From contig JAFAWN010000254.1 in NCBI GenBank assembly GCA_019241735.1, forward strand, positions 1 through 6,420: 6,420 nucleotides of DNA. The letters run 5' to 3'. Below, piece by piece: positions 1 through 5,326 of the stretch (the stretch's first letter is position 1; each line of letters begins with the position of its first letter). Position numbers and translations under genes: made by a program. This DNA is from Terriglobales bacterium. Lineage in GTDB: Bacteria; Acidobacteriota; Terriglobia; Terriglobales; Acidobacteriaceae. Below the pieces are notes generated by a model, which saw only the letters and a program-made list of their open reading frames with translations, was not told the DNA's origin and searched no databases.

Positions 1-113
1 GCGCGGCAGCGGTTGCGAAAAAATACCTCATCGCCCACAAAAACGTAGGCCGGGCGCAGTTTGCGTGTCTCCACCTCGGCCACGAAGCGGTCAGACTGGA
101 CGAATGACCGCAT
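1..113 (-). CDS. holA: DNA polymerase III subunit delta, N-terminal fragment (runs off left edge)
   Basis: Only the first 37 codons are in the window, from an ATG at 113-111. The delta subunit belongs to the clamp-loader complex and opens the beta sliding clamp so that it can be loaded on primed DNA. The visible part matches the usual HolA start: a short lead, then KLRPAYVFVGDEVFFRNRCR at residues 18-37, which corresponds to the family's first beta strand and P-loop-like segment (LxPxYxxxGDExFL). A good Shine-Dalgarno sequence, GGAGGG (minus strand, 123-128), sits 9 nt before the ATG inside the end of lptE, which supports this start. The gap to the lptE stop is only 2 nt, and lptE-holA is a common gene pair in Gram-negative bacteria. 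The rest of the protein is not visible, so identity rests on this short motif plus context. Confidence 0.82.
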   Translation of the reverse strand, partial: MRSFVQSDRFVAEVETRKLRPAYVFVGDEVFFRNRCR

Positions 114-115
114 GC

Positions 116-649
116 TTAGAATCCCTCCAGTAGGTTGGAAACCAGAGTCCTGGCGAACTCGTGCGAGAGCCGTTCGAATGCAGGCGAGTCTTCCTCGAAA
201 AAACTGCTTAGCTCGCTCGAAACCTGATATTGCTCGCGGAAAGTGTAGGAGGAATTCTCGTACAGCACCTTCCCGCTCTTGCTGATCAGCGAAACTTTCA
301 TGCTAACCGACGCCAGCGCGCTCGCCACGCGTCCGGTCTGGGAGTCATAGGTAATAGGCCCGGTGTAGACCGCGAGAACAGTTCCCCGCAAGGTCGCGTC
401 TGCTTCATCGTCCAACTGGTTCACGACGCGGTAATGGGTTCGGGCCCCAAGCTCTCTCACCACGGCACTGGTAAGCCTTTGTTCGATCTTAAAAGTCTGC
501 GTCCGATTCACAAATGCCGGAACGGAAATGGTCTGGATATTGGACGGAAGAGTTACGGCACGGCCCGCGGTGTGGTAGCCACACGCAATACAGGACAACA
601 ACCAGACGGAAAGGCAGGTTGCGGATAAGCGGCTGCAGAGAGTCTTCAC
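116..649 (-). CDS. lptE: LPS-assembly lipoprotein LptE
   Basis: This is a 177-residue outer-membrane lipoprotein. In characterised species LptE plugs the LptD barrel and helps place LPS in the outer leaflet. The first 23 residues form a lipoprotein signal (a short charged start, then a hydrophobic stretch), followed by CGYHTAGRA at 23-31, the CGYxxxG hallmark of the family. Two cysteines could be lipidated: Cys20 in LLSC, the better lipobox, or Cys23 in CIAC, the position expected from CGYH. The mature part has the expected LPSNIQTISVPAFVNRT segment (34-50) and FREQYQVSSE near 138. The start is GTG at 649-647; it overlaps the TGA of the upstream dehydrogenase-like gene as GTGA, so translation is probably coupled. 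No strong Shine-Dalgarno is seen. Length fits the family. holA follows 2 nt after the stop. Confidence 0.88.
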   Translation of the reverse strand: MKTLCSRLSATCLSVWLLSCIACGYHTAGRAVTLPSNIQTISVPAFVNRTQTFKIEQRLTSAVVRELGARTHYRVVNQLDDEADATLRGTVLAVYTGPITYDSQTGRVASALASVSMKVSLISKSGKVLYENSSYTFREQYQVSSELSSFFEEDSPAFERLSHEFARTLVSNLLEGF

Positions 650-1722
650 TGGATCTTGCCCCGCGGGCGGCTGGCAGCCATTGCTTCAGCGCATTCCACG
701 GCATTCGACGCTGAGATACGCAGGTTGTCGGACGCCGCCCAAACCCAAAGGCTACTGGCGTCGCGAGGATCGGGCAATACTGAGACCAGGATGTCGCCTT
801 GTCCCGCGGCGCTAACATTGTTCGGTGCCTCATCTTCTGGTTGCGTTACTTTGATGTGGTCACCGGCAATTGCCTGGGAGATTTGAGCAAGATCAACGCT
901 GCCGCCCATCTCGACATGGAGTGCAAATACATGACCGTGAAAGATCGGTGCCTGCAGCAATAGCAGAGAAAGTCCGCCGTGCTTGCCGGTTATGCGTTGA
1001 AAATGATTCAGGATGCGCCGTTCTAAGCTCGCCATTGGCGGATCAGAATGTTTGCCGTACTGATTTACTACGTTGAAGGCGACTTGGGTATCGAACACGT
1101 TTTTCGGCAGGGGCTGGAAAGAAAGTAAATTCACCGTTTGCTCGTGAAGTTCGTCCATGCCTTTTTGTCCATGTTCGGAGGCAGGCTGCAGGACTGTGGC
1201 CGAAACTTTCCGAAGCGGCCCGGCCTTTTCCATCCGCAAAAACAGCAAAGCCAGTGCCACAGAAGCTGGATGCGCCACTACCGCAGGCTGAGGTTGCAGC
1301 TCCAGGGTTGGCCCTATTCCCAGTTGCCGCTCGACCCAGGGCGAACGCACCGCAACCTCAGGATCGTCTTCGAGTGCATACGAGAGATCTACAATCGAGC
1401 TTCCTGCTTTGCGGGCGGTTTTCCAGGTCTTGCGGGTGGACTCGCGGTCCGAGGCGAAAAAAGTGAAGTCAATTTTGTCGAAGTGTTCCGGTCGGACGCT
1501 TTGAATAAATGTGACTTCGTCCTTCATCGCCTCCAATTTCCCCAGCGACTCATCGTCATCCAAAAGCTTGATGTCCAGAGACGGAAAATTCCGGTCCGCC
1601 AGCACCTCGGCAATTTCTTTTCCCTTGAGCGTACCCGCGCCGACGATCGCCAGGCGGTAAAGATTGCCGCCTCGAACGGGATCTGAGTGCGGCAGCGATG
1701 GAAGTTTCAGGTTGGAGCTCAT
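646..1722 (-). CDS. Aspartate-semialdehyde dehydrogenase-like protein (Usg-1-like, lacking the catalytic cysteine)
   Basis: This 358-residue protein has the two-domain fold of the ASADH/ArgC family: an N-terminal NAD(P)-binding part (LAIVGAGTLKGKEI, 24-37, a variant of GATGxxG) and a C-terminal dimerisation part. It looks most like the E. coli Usg-1 branch: FDTQVAFNVV (210-219), ERRI (234-237) and LLLLQAPIFHGHVFALHVE (253-271) parallel the Usg-1 segments. The active-site NPxC motif of true ASADH reads HPAS (151-154), so Ser154 stands where the thioester-forming Cys should be, and the RxP motif before the catalytic His reads QAP (257-259). The GH pair (263-264) is kept. It is therefore unlikely to be a normal ASADH, and the gene symbol is left blank. 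The start chosen is the ATG at 1722-1720, which overlaps the pssA stop as ATGA; GGAGG lies 13 nt upstream. A longer start at 1785 would add 21 residues unlike the family. lptE overlaps its end by 4 nt. Confidence 0.82.
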   Translation of the reverse strand: MSSNLKLPSLPHSDPVRGGNLYRLAIVGAGTLKGKEIAEVLADRNFPSLDIKLLDDDESLGKLEAMKDEVTFIQSVRPEHFDKIDFTFFASDRESTRKTWKTARKAGSSIVDLSYALEDDPEVAVRSPWVERQLGIGPTLELQPQPAVVAHPASVALALLFLRMEKAGPLRKVSATVLQPASEHGQKGMDELHEQTVNLLSFQPLPKNVFDTQVAFNVVNQYGKHSDPPMASLERRILNHFQRITGKHGGLSLLLLQAPIFHGHVFALHVEMGGSVDLAQISQAIAGDHIKVTQPEDEAPNNVSAAGQGDILVSVLPDPRDASSLWVWAASDNLRISASNAVECAEAMAASRPRGKIQ

Positions 1723-2597
1723 GAGGTTTGTGATGCCTCCTCGTACGCCGGAGGAGGCCGCTTGGCCCTTCTTCGGAAAGTCCATTGCAGACGCCAGAAT
1801 ATGCCGGAGAACATGTACAGAAGCGCAATGACGAACAGCACAGGTCTCGAGAAATACCAGATAGCGGCAAAAAGCAGCGCCAGCAAAATGATGAGCTGAA
1901 ATCGTTGACGCGATCTGAAATCAATGCCTTTGAAGCTATAAAACCGCCACCGGCTCACCATCAGATACGCAGTTGTGCACAGAATAAGCAGCCACGTGAC
2001 GGCCGTCCCCCACCATACCAGCGGATCGCCGGAGAAATGTACCACCGCAGCAATGACTCCGGCCCCGGCAGGGATCGGCATACCGACGAAATATTTCTTG
2101 CCCGGACGGCCAGGATTGGACGGCTGCGGATTAGAGGTGATATTAAAACGCGCCAGGCGGCTTGCGCCCGCGATCAGGAACAGAAAGCTGGCGATAGCAC
2201 CCAGTTGAGTTATTTTCGCGATCAATTGCGGAGAAGATGAAATCACCCGCAACCCGTGAAACCCCCACATCCAGGCGAGCATGGCGGGAGCGACTCCGAA
2301 GGTGATTACATCCGCCAACGAGTCCAGTTCCCGGCCAAAGTCGCTACTGGTGTTGGTCATGCGCGCAATAAAACCGTCCAGCCCATCGAACATCACAGCA
2401 AATCCGATAGCAATGGCGGCATTATCGAAATGCGCGGGTTCGGCCGTCGTTTGCAATAACGCGTAATATCCGGCTGCGATGTTCGCCGTCGTAGACAACG
2501 ACGGGAGTATGTACATGCCCTTGCTGAGCCGGCGCGACGGACGGTCTTCCTTGCGCCTCCTGGGCGACACTGCCACTCCGGATTCCAACCGATCCAT
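1719..2597 (-). CDS. pssA: CDP-diacylglycerol--serine O-phosphatidyltransferase
   Basis: This integral membrane enzyme (292 residues from the ATG) joins CDP-diacylglycerol and L-serine to give phosphatidylserine and CMP, the step before Psd. The CDP-alcohol phosphotransferase signature is complete: D71xxD74-G75xxAR79 (8 residues) G88xxxD92xxxD96, with the metal-binding aspartates intact. Other family marks are ITFGVAPA (98-105), ASRLARFN (145-152) and FVGMPIPA (170-177). Several hydrophobic segments follow, including about 183-215 and 233-270, and the basic C-terminal tail (FRRRAKR) is probably cytosolic. The ATG at 2597-2595 shares one base with the psd stop (TGATG) and has GGAG 9 nt upstream at 2607-2610. 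An in-frame GTG one codon earlier, at 2600, is equally possible. The next gene overlaps its stop as ATGA. It is more like the Gram-positive/B. subtilis membrane type than the E. coli soluble PssA, by its CDP-alcohol motif. Confidence 0.95.
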   Translation of the reverse strand: MDRLESGVAVSPRRRKEDRPSRRLSKGMYILPSLSTTANIAAGYYALLQTTAEPAHFDNAAIAIGFAVMFDGLDGFIARMTNTSSDFGRELDSLADVITFGVAPAMLAWMWGFHGLRVISSSPQLIAKITQLGAIASFLFLIAGASRLARFNITSNPQPSNPGRPGKKYFVGMPIPAGAGVIAAVVHFSGDPLVWWGTAVTWLLILCTTAYLMVSRWRFYSFKGIDFRSRQRFQLIILLALLFAAIWYFSRPVLFVIALLYMFSGIFWRLQWTFRRRAKRPPPAYEEASQTS

Positions 2598-3289
2598 CAC
2601 GGTGTACTCCGTTCCATCGGGAGCGCACTTTCCAGTCCCTTTTCGCTGCCGGCAGCCATCCGCGATGGCATGTCTCCACCGGGCAGGAACCCTATTATGC
2701 TGGCTCCTCCCTTTACCCTGTCGCCGACTTTAACCCGAATGGCCGCCGCGGGGTCCATCAGAATGTCAACCCGTGATCCAAACTTGATCATCCCTACGCG
2801 CTCTCCACGTTCGACACGATCCCCAAGGCGTTTGGTGAACACAATGCGTCGCGCCAACAGTCCCGAAATTTGCTTGAAGACGACGTTGCCCTCGCCGCCA
2901 TCAACGGTCACAATATTTTGTTCGTTGTGCTCCGCCGAGGCAGCCCCCATCGCATTGGAAAACTTCCCCTTCTGATAGCGGATGTCGCTGATGACTCCGG
3001 CAATCGGCGAGCGGTTCACATGCACGTCAAACACGTTCAAGAAGACACTAATGCGGATTCGCTCGATTCCGCCGACGCGGGTCGTGGATATATCGGTGAC
3101 TTTGCCATCCGCCGGTGAAACGACTGTGCCGGCGGCATCAGGAACCGCCCGTTCCGGATCCCGAAAGAACCACAAGAAGAACGCCGCCAGGACTATTGGC
3201 GGAAGCGACCAGGCCGGCCCCGCAAGCCAGCCCGCTAGCAGGGCAGCGGCCAAAAATGCGAAGGCGTAGTAATAGCCGTCTCTAACCAT
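2597..3289 (-). CDS. psd: Phosphatidylserine decarboxylase proenzyme (short type)
   Basis: This 230-residue protein decarboxylates phosphatidylserine to phosphatidylethanolamine using a pyruvoyl group made by self-cleavage. The N-terminus has one or two membrane segments (about 6-24 and 28-42), followed by FFRDPERAVP. Active-site marks are SPADGKV (58-64, Asp61), FDVHVNRSP (87-95, His90) and the processing site in MIKFGSRVD (167-175): cleavage between Gly171 and Ser172 would give the large beta chain and the pyruvoyl alpha chain. This GS context and the short length belong to the short, PSD-A-like class rather than the longer LGST class of E. coli. A tail of about 25 residues (from 205) follows the last domain segment. 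It is paired directly with pssA, the preceding step of the pathway. The ATG at 3289-3287 is the first possible start; no Shine-Dalgarno precedes it, and a TATAAT lies 16 nt upstream. Confidence 0.95.
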   Translation of the reverse strand: MVRDGYYYAFAFLAAALLAGWLAGPAWSLPPIVLAAFFLWFFRDPERAVPDAAGTVVSPADGKVTDISTTRVGGIERIRISVFLNVFDVHVNRSPIAGVISDIRYQKGKFSNAMGAASAEHNEQNIVTVDGGEGNVVFKQISGLLARRIVFTKRLGDRVERGERVGMIKFGSRVDILMDPAAAIRVKVGDRVKGGASIIGFLPGGDMPSRMAAGSEKGLESALPMERSTP

Positions 3290-3423
3290 TCAGGAAGATA
3301 GGTGGATTATAGTGCAGGCCGACAGGAAACACGCTCGGATGACACCGAAGGCGATGGAAAAGCGAAAAGCCGGGCACAGCCAACGTGTACACGGCGTGGA
3401 CCAGCGAAGACTTTTGTTTAAAG
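3290..3423. other. Intergenic gap between the ydcH-like gene and psd
   Basis: This 134-nt gap holds the TATAAT noted above and a 10-bp palindrome, CGTGTACACG, at 3384-3393. I find no hairpin followed by a T-run on either strand, so no intrinsic terminator is supported. Whether psd is read through from the ydcH-like gene or has its own promoter cannot be settled from the sequence. Confidence 0.5.
3306..3311 (-). promoter_or_regulatory. Possible -10 box before psd
   Basis: A perfect TATAAT is read on the minus strand, 16 nt before the psd ATG. Transcription starting about 7 nt downstream would leave a leader of roughly 10 nt without a Shine-Dalgarno. No good -35 hexamer is found at 15-18 nt spacing (the 17-nt candidate is GCGTGT), and the TGn extension is absent. 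This could be a weak or activator-dependent promoter, or chance. Confidence 0.3.
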
Positions 3424-3645
3424 CTAGGCGACCTGGACCTGGCGGTAGGTGCGCTCGATCTGCTGCATCTGATCTTTCAATCTTAATTTCAGTTTTTTAA
3501 GCCGCACTTCCTCCAATTTTTCATCATCCGAGAGAAACCGCTTATGGGTGAGGGAATCGAGACGTTGCTCGTACTGGGTGTGCTCCTGTACGAGCTTCTG
3601 AAATTCTTCGTGGCCTGCGAGGTGTGCGCCTTTAGCAGCTGACAT
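3424..3645 (-). CDS. YdcH/DUF465 family small coiled-coil protein
   Basis: This is a 73-residue, charged, helical protein with no membrane segment or signal peptide. The region HEEFQKLVQEHTQYEQRL (12-29), then HKRFLSDDEKLEEVRLKKLKLRLKDQM (34-60), matches the DUF465 pattern: two helices joined by a short turn with [FY]L[ST]xxE, followed by a Lys/Leu-rich helix (LKKxKLxLKD). The molecular role of this family is not established; I assign none. The start at 3645 is chosen over the longer reading from 3690 because AGGAGGT lies 8 nt upstream and because the extra 15 residues are unlike the family. It is separated from rimI by 128 nt and from psd by 134 nt, so it may be transcribed alone. Confidence 0.85.
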   Translation of the reverse strand: MSAAKGAHLAGHEEFQKLVQEHTQYEQRLDSLTHKRFLSDDEKLEEVRLKKLKLRLKDQMQQIERTYRQVQVA

Positions 3646-3773
3646 CCAATCGGACCTCCTAAGGGGCTCTCTAGACGGTAAAACTACCACACGCCTCCAG
3701 CCTCATCAATAGTGAAAATCTCACTGCTAAATTTAAACAATCCCAATCTGGAACCCGCATCTTTTTGGTTAAC
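3646..3773. other. Intergenic gap upstream of the ydcH-like gene, with a small inverted repeat
   Basis: The 128-nt gap between rimI and the ydcH-like gene is locally AT-rich (about 3705-3775). It holds a perfect 5-bp inverted repeat with a 5-nt loop, AGTGA-AAATC-TCACT, at 3711-3725, and the palindrome GGTTAACC at 3768-3775, which overlaps the rimI stop. No T-run follows the hairpin, so it does not look like an intrinsic terminator. A promoter for the small gene is likely here, but candidates are weak (TTGATG, 17 nt, TAGTTT). Confidence 0.4.
3654..3660 (-). promoter_or_regulatory. Strong Shine-Dalgarno of the ydcH-like gene
   Basis: AGGAGGT on the minus strand lies 8 nt before the ATG at 3645-3643. 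It decides the start of the small gene and is the strongest ribosome binding site in the window; most other genes here have weak or no such site. Confidence 0.8.
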
Positions 3774-4232
3774 CTATTTGATATCAAGGGTATACAGGAG
3801 TGCGTTTTCGGGGGGATCGCGGTAATACGATTTTCTAAGGGTATCTGGGGTGAATCCTCGCGCCTCGTAAAAAGCCCGCGCGCCGGAATTTGATTCCCGG
3901 ACTTCGAGGAAGGCCTTCACCGCGCCCTGTTGCCGCGCGAATTCCAAAAAATGATCCAGCAGACGGCTCGCCAGGCGCTTCCGCTGAGCAGCAGCAGCAA
4001 TCACAAGGTTTTCGATCTCGGCCTCGGGTCCCAGAATTCGCGCAACCAGGACGCCTTCGACCTGCCTAACAGCGTCGCTCGCGGATTCGAGAAGCAAAAC
4101 TACTCTCCCGCGCTCAAGAAGTGCCGACTGATACTGCTCGACGCTCCAATGGGCCGCCGTAGGAGATGCTGCCGCGATCGCAACTATGCAGGGGATGTCC
4201 GACGGCGTGGCGAAGCGGATGTAAGTTGCCAT
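3774..4232 (-). CDS. rimI: Ribosomal protein S18 alanine N-acetyltransferase-like GNAT enzyme (RimI)
   Basis: This 152-residue single-domain GNAT protein belongs to the family that transfers acetyl from acetyl-CoA to protein N-termini (S18 in E. coli). It has IRFATPSDIPCIVAI (5-19), the beta4 segment AEIENLVI (71-78), the FLEVRESNSGARAFYEARGF block (108-127) typical of RimI, and SYYRDPPENALLYTLDI (135-151) at the end. The acetyl-CoA loop, normally [QR]xxGx[GA], reads Q83-R-K-R86-L-A88, so the conserved glycine is Arg (codon CGC, one base from GGC). This may weaken cofactor binding or be tolerated. The start at 4232 is chosen because the fold begins there; the longer reading to 4415 lies inside tsaB. 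No Shine-Dalgarno is visible. It follows tsaB by 16 nt, the classic pairing that supports RimI over other acetyltransferases. Confidence 0.85.
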   Translation of the reverse strand: MATYIRFATPSDIPCIVAIAAASPTAAHWSVEQYQSALLERGRVVLLLESASDAVRQVEGVLVARILGPEAEIENLVIAAAAQRKRLASRLLDHFLEFARQQGAVKAFLEVRESNSGARAFYEARGFTPDTLRKSYYRDPPENALLYTLDIK

Positions 4233-4248
4233 GGATGGGAAAGAAGAA

Positions 4249-4923
4249 TCACCGGGTAACGCCTGCAGACATCTCTGGCACTGCGCGCCGGATATAACTG
4301 GCGTCCAATTCTTCGACCGAAACTGCGCCGCCGGAGAGAATCTTTTTCCATCCAAGCTGCGCCACAGCTTCGATACTTGGGGGACCAACGAGCAGAACGT
4401 CAAGGCCGTGCGCACGTAATGATTCAGCCAAAATCATGTCGGTTGCAATCAGCGTGGAATTTTCCACGCCTTGCAGTAATTGCTCTCGCGTCCAAAGTTG
4501 TTCCCAAAGCTTTAACGCCGACGAATTGGAAACTTCATATTTGCCTGCATAAAGTTCGCCGCGCCCTGCGTCCATTAACGCAATAACACTTCCTTCCAAC
4601 CCCGAGGCGACGGAAATTGCCTCGAGCAATGACACGGCTGCGATTGGTTTTTCCAGGACCGCGGCCAGTGCTTTGATCGCTGCCAATCCGACCCTTAATC
4701 CAGTGAACGATCCCGGGCCGGAAACCGCCACAAATGCTTCTAATTGTTCCTTTCCGATGTCGCGGGTGTTCAGCGTCCCGGCAATCTCAGGTAGAAGCTG
4801 TGCTGAAAAAACACCGCCGGCGAGAGACGCCTCCTCGAGCAGCGTGCACTGTCCCGTAGTTTCGGCTTGTATTAGCCCCACCGAGCCGCGCCTGCCTGAA
4901 GTATCGACTGCGAGAAGAATCAT
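4249..4923 (-). CDS. tsaB: tRNA threonylcarbamoyladenosine biosynthesis protein TsaB
   Basis: This 224-residue cytosolic protein of the ASKHA fold is TsaB, the non-catalytic partner of TsaD in the complex that makes t6A at position 37 of ANN-decoding tRNAs. Family marks are MILLAVDTSG at the N-terminus, FVAVSGPGSFTGLRVGLAAIKAL (64-86) as the dimer-interface helix region, IALMDAGRGELYAG (114-127) and SYIRRA (209-214) near the end. Length is near the usual 220-235. The start ATG at 4923-4921 is preferred to the 25-residue longer reading from 4998, since the fold begins with MILLAVDTS and the extension overlaps the epimerase gene. No clear Shine-Dalgarno is present; it starts 10 nt after the epimerase stop, so reinitiation is plausible. 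rimI follows after 16 nt. Confidence 0.95.
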   Translation of the reverse strand: MILLAVDTSGRRGSVGLIQAETTGQCTLLEEASLAGGVFSAQLLPEIAGTLNTRDIGKEQLEAFVAVSGPGSFTGLRVGLAAIKALAAVLEKPIAAVSLLEAISVASGLEGSVIALMDAGRGELYAGKYEVSNSSALKLWEQLWTREQLLQGVENSTLIATDMILAESLRAHGLDVLLVGPPSIEAVAQLGWKKILSGGAVSVEELDASYIRRAVPEMSAGVTR

Positions 4924-4933
4924 AAAGATGAGA

Positions 4934-5326
4934 TCAATGTCCCGATTCCACCAATTCCAGCAAGACTCCGCCCGCGCTGGATGGGTGCACGAAAACATAG
5001 CGGTGGCCGCCAGCGCCGGTCTTGATCGTGTCCGAAACTAAACGGACCCCGTCAGCCTTCAATTTATGCACTGTTGCAACTAGGTCCGGTACCCGCAAAC
5101 ATATGTGATGCAACCCTTCTCCCCGTTTCGCCAGGAACCTGGCGATGGGCGAATCTTCGGAGGCCGGCTCCAGCAACTCGATGCGGCTCGCGCCCAGCGG
5201 GACCATTACCAGTCGCACCCCTTCGGAGGGGACCACTTCCTCCGCGCTCACACTCAGGCCGAGCTTTTCGTAAATTTCTTTCGCGGCGGTCAGCGACTTC
5301 ACTGCGATTCCAAGATGATCTAACAT
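4934..5326 (-). CDS. mce: Methylmalonyl-CoA epimerase
   Basis: This 130-residue vicinal-oxygen-chelate enzyme interconverts (2S)- and (2R)-methylmalonyl-CoA, linking propionyl-CoA carboxylation to the B12-dependent mutase. Two VOC half-repeats are seen: DHLGIAVKSL (3-12) and HHICLRVPDL (73-82). The probable metal ligands are His4, Glu50 (in RIELLEP), His74 and Glu124 (in GVLLELVE), inferred by comparison with known epimerases. The block IELLEPASEDSPIARFLAKRGEGLHHI is very characteristic of the family. Length is typical. The start ATG at 5326-5324 overlaps the meaB stop by 7 nt and has GGGAAG 4 nt upstream (5331-5336). Adjacency to meaB supports a methylmalonyl-CoA role rather than another VOC function. 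Confidence 0.95.
   Translation of the reverse strand: MLDHLGIAVKSLTAAKEIYEKLGLSVSAEEVVPSEGVRLVMVPLGASRIELLEPASEDSPIARFLAKRGEGLHHICLRVPDLVATVHKLKADGVRLVSDTIKTGAGGHRYVFVHPSSAGGVLLELVESGH

Noticed and set aside
230..628. 132-codon open frame on the plus strand
   Set aside because: Antisense to lptE, which has clear family motifs and coupled starts.
1138..1686. 182-codon open frame on the plus strand
   Set aside because: Antisense to the dehydrogenase-like gene, with no family resemblance and no ribosome site.
1556..1924. Minus-strand frame of 122 codons across the pssA/dehydrogenase junction
   Set aside because: Out of frame with both real genes, and its translation is a low-information Arg/Ser/Cys-rich shadow.
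3384..3393. CGTGTACACG palindrome as a terminator of the ydcH-like gene
   Set aside because: The stem has no loop and no T-run follows on the minus strand, so it does not fit an intrinsic terminator.
3966..3998. GCT/AGC triplet run in rimI as a microsatellite
   Set aside because: Only four consecutive GCT (Ala) codons; short and in frame, so not reported as a repeat feature.
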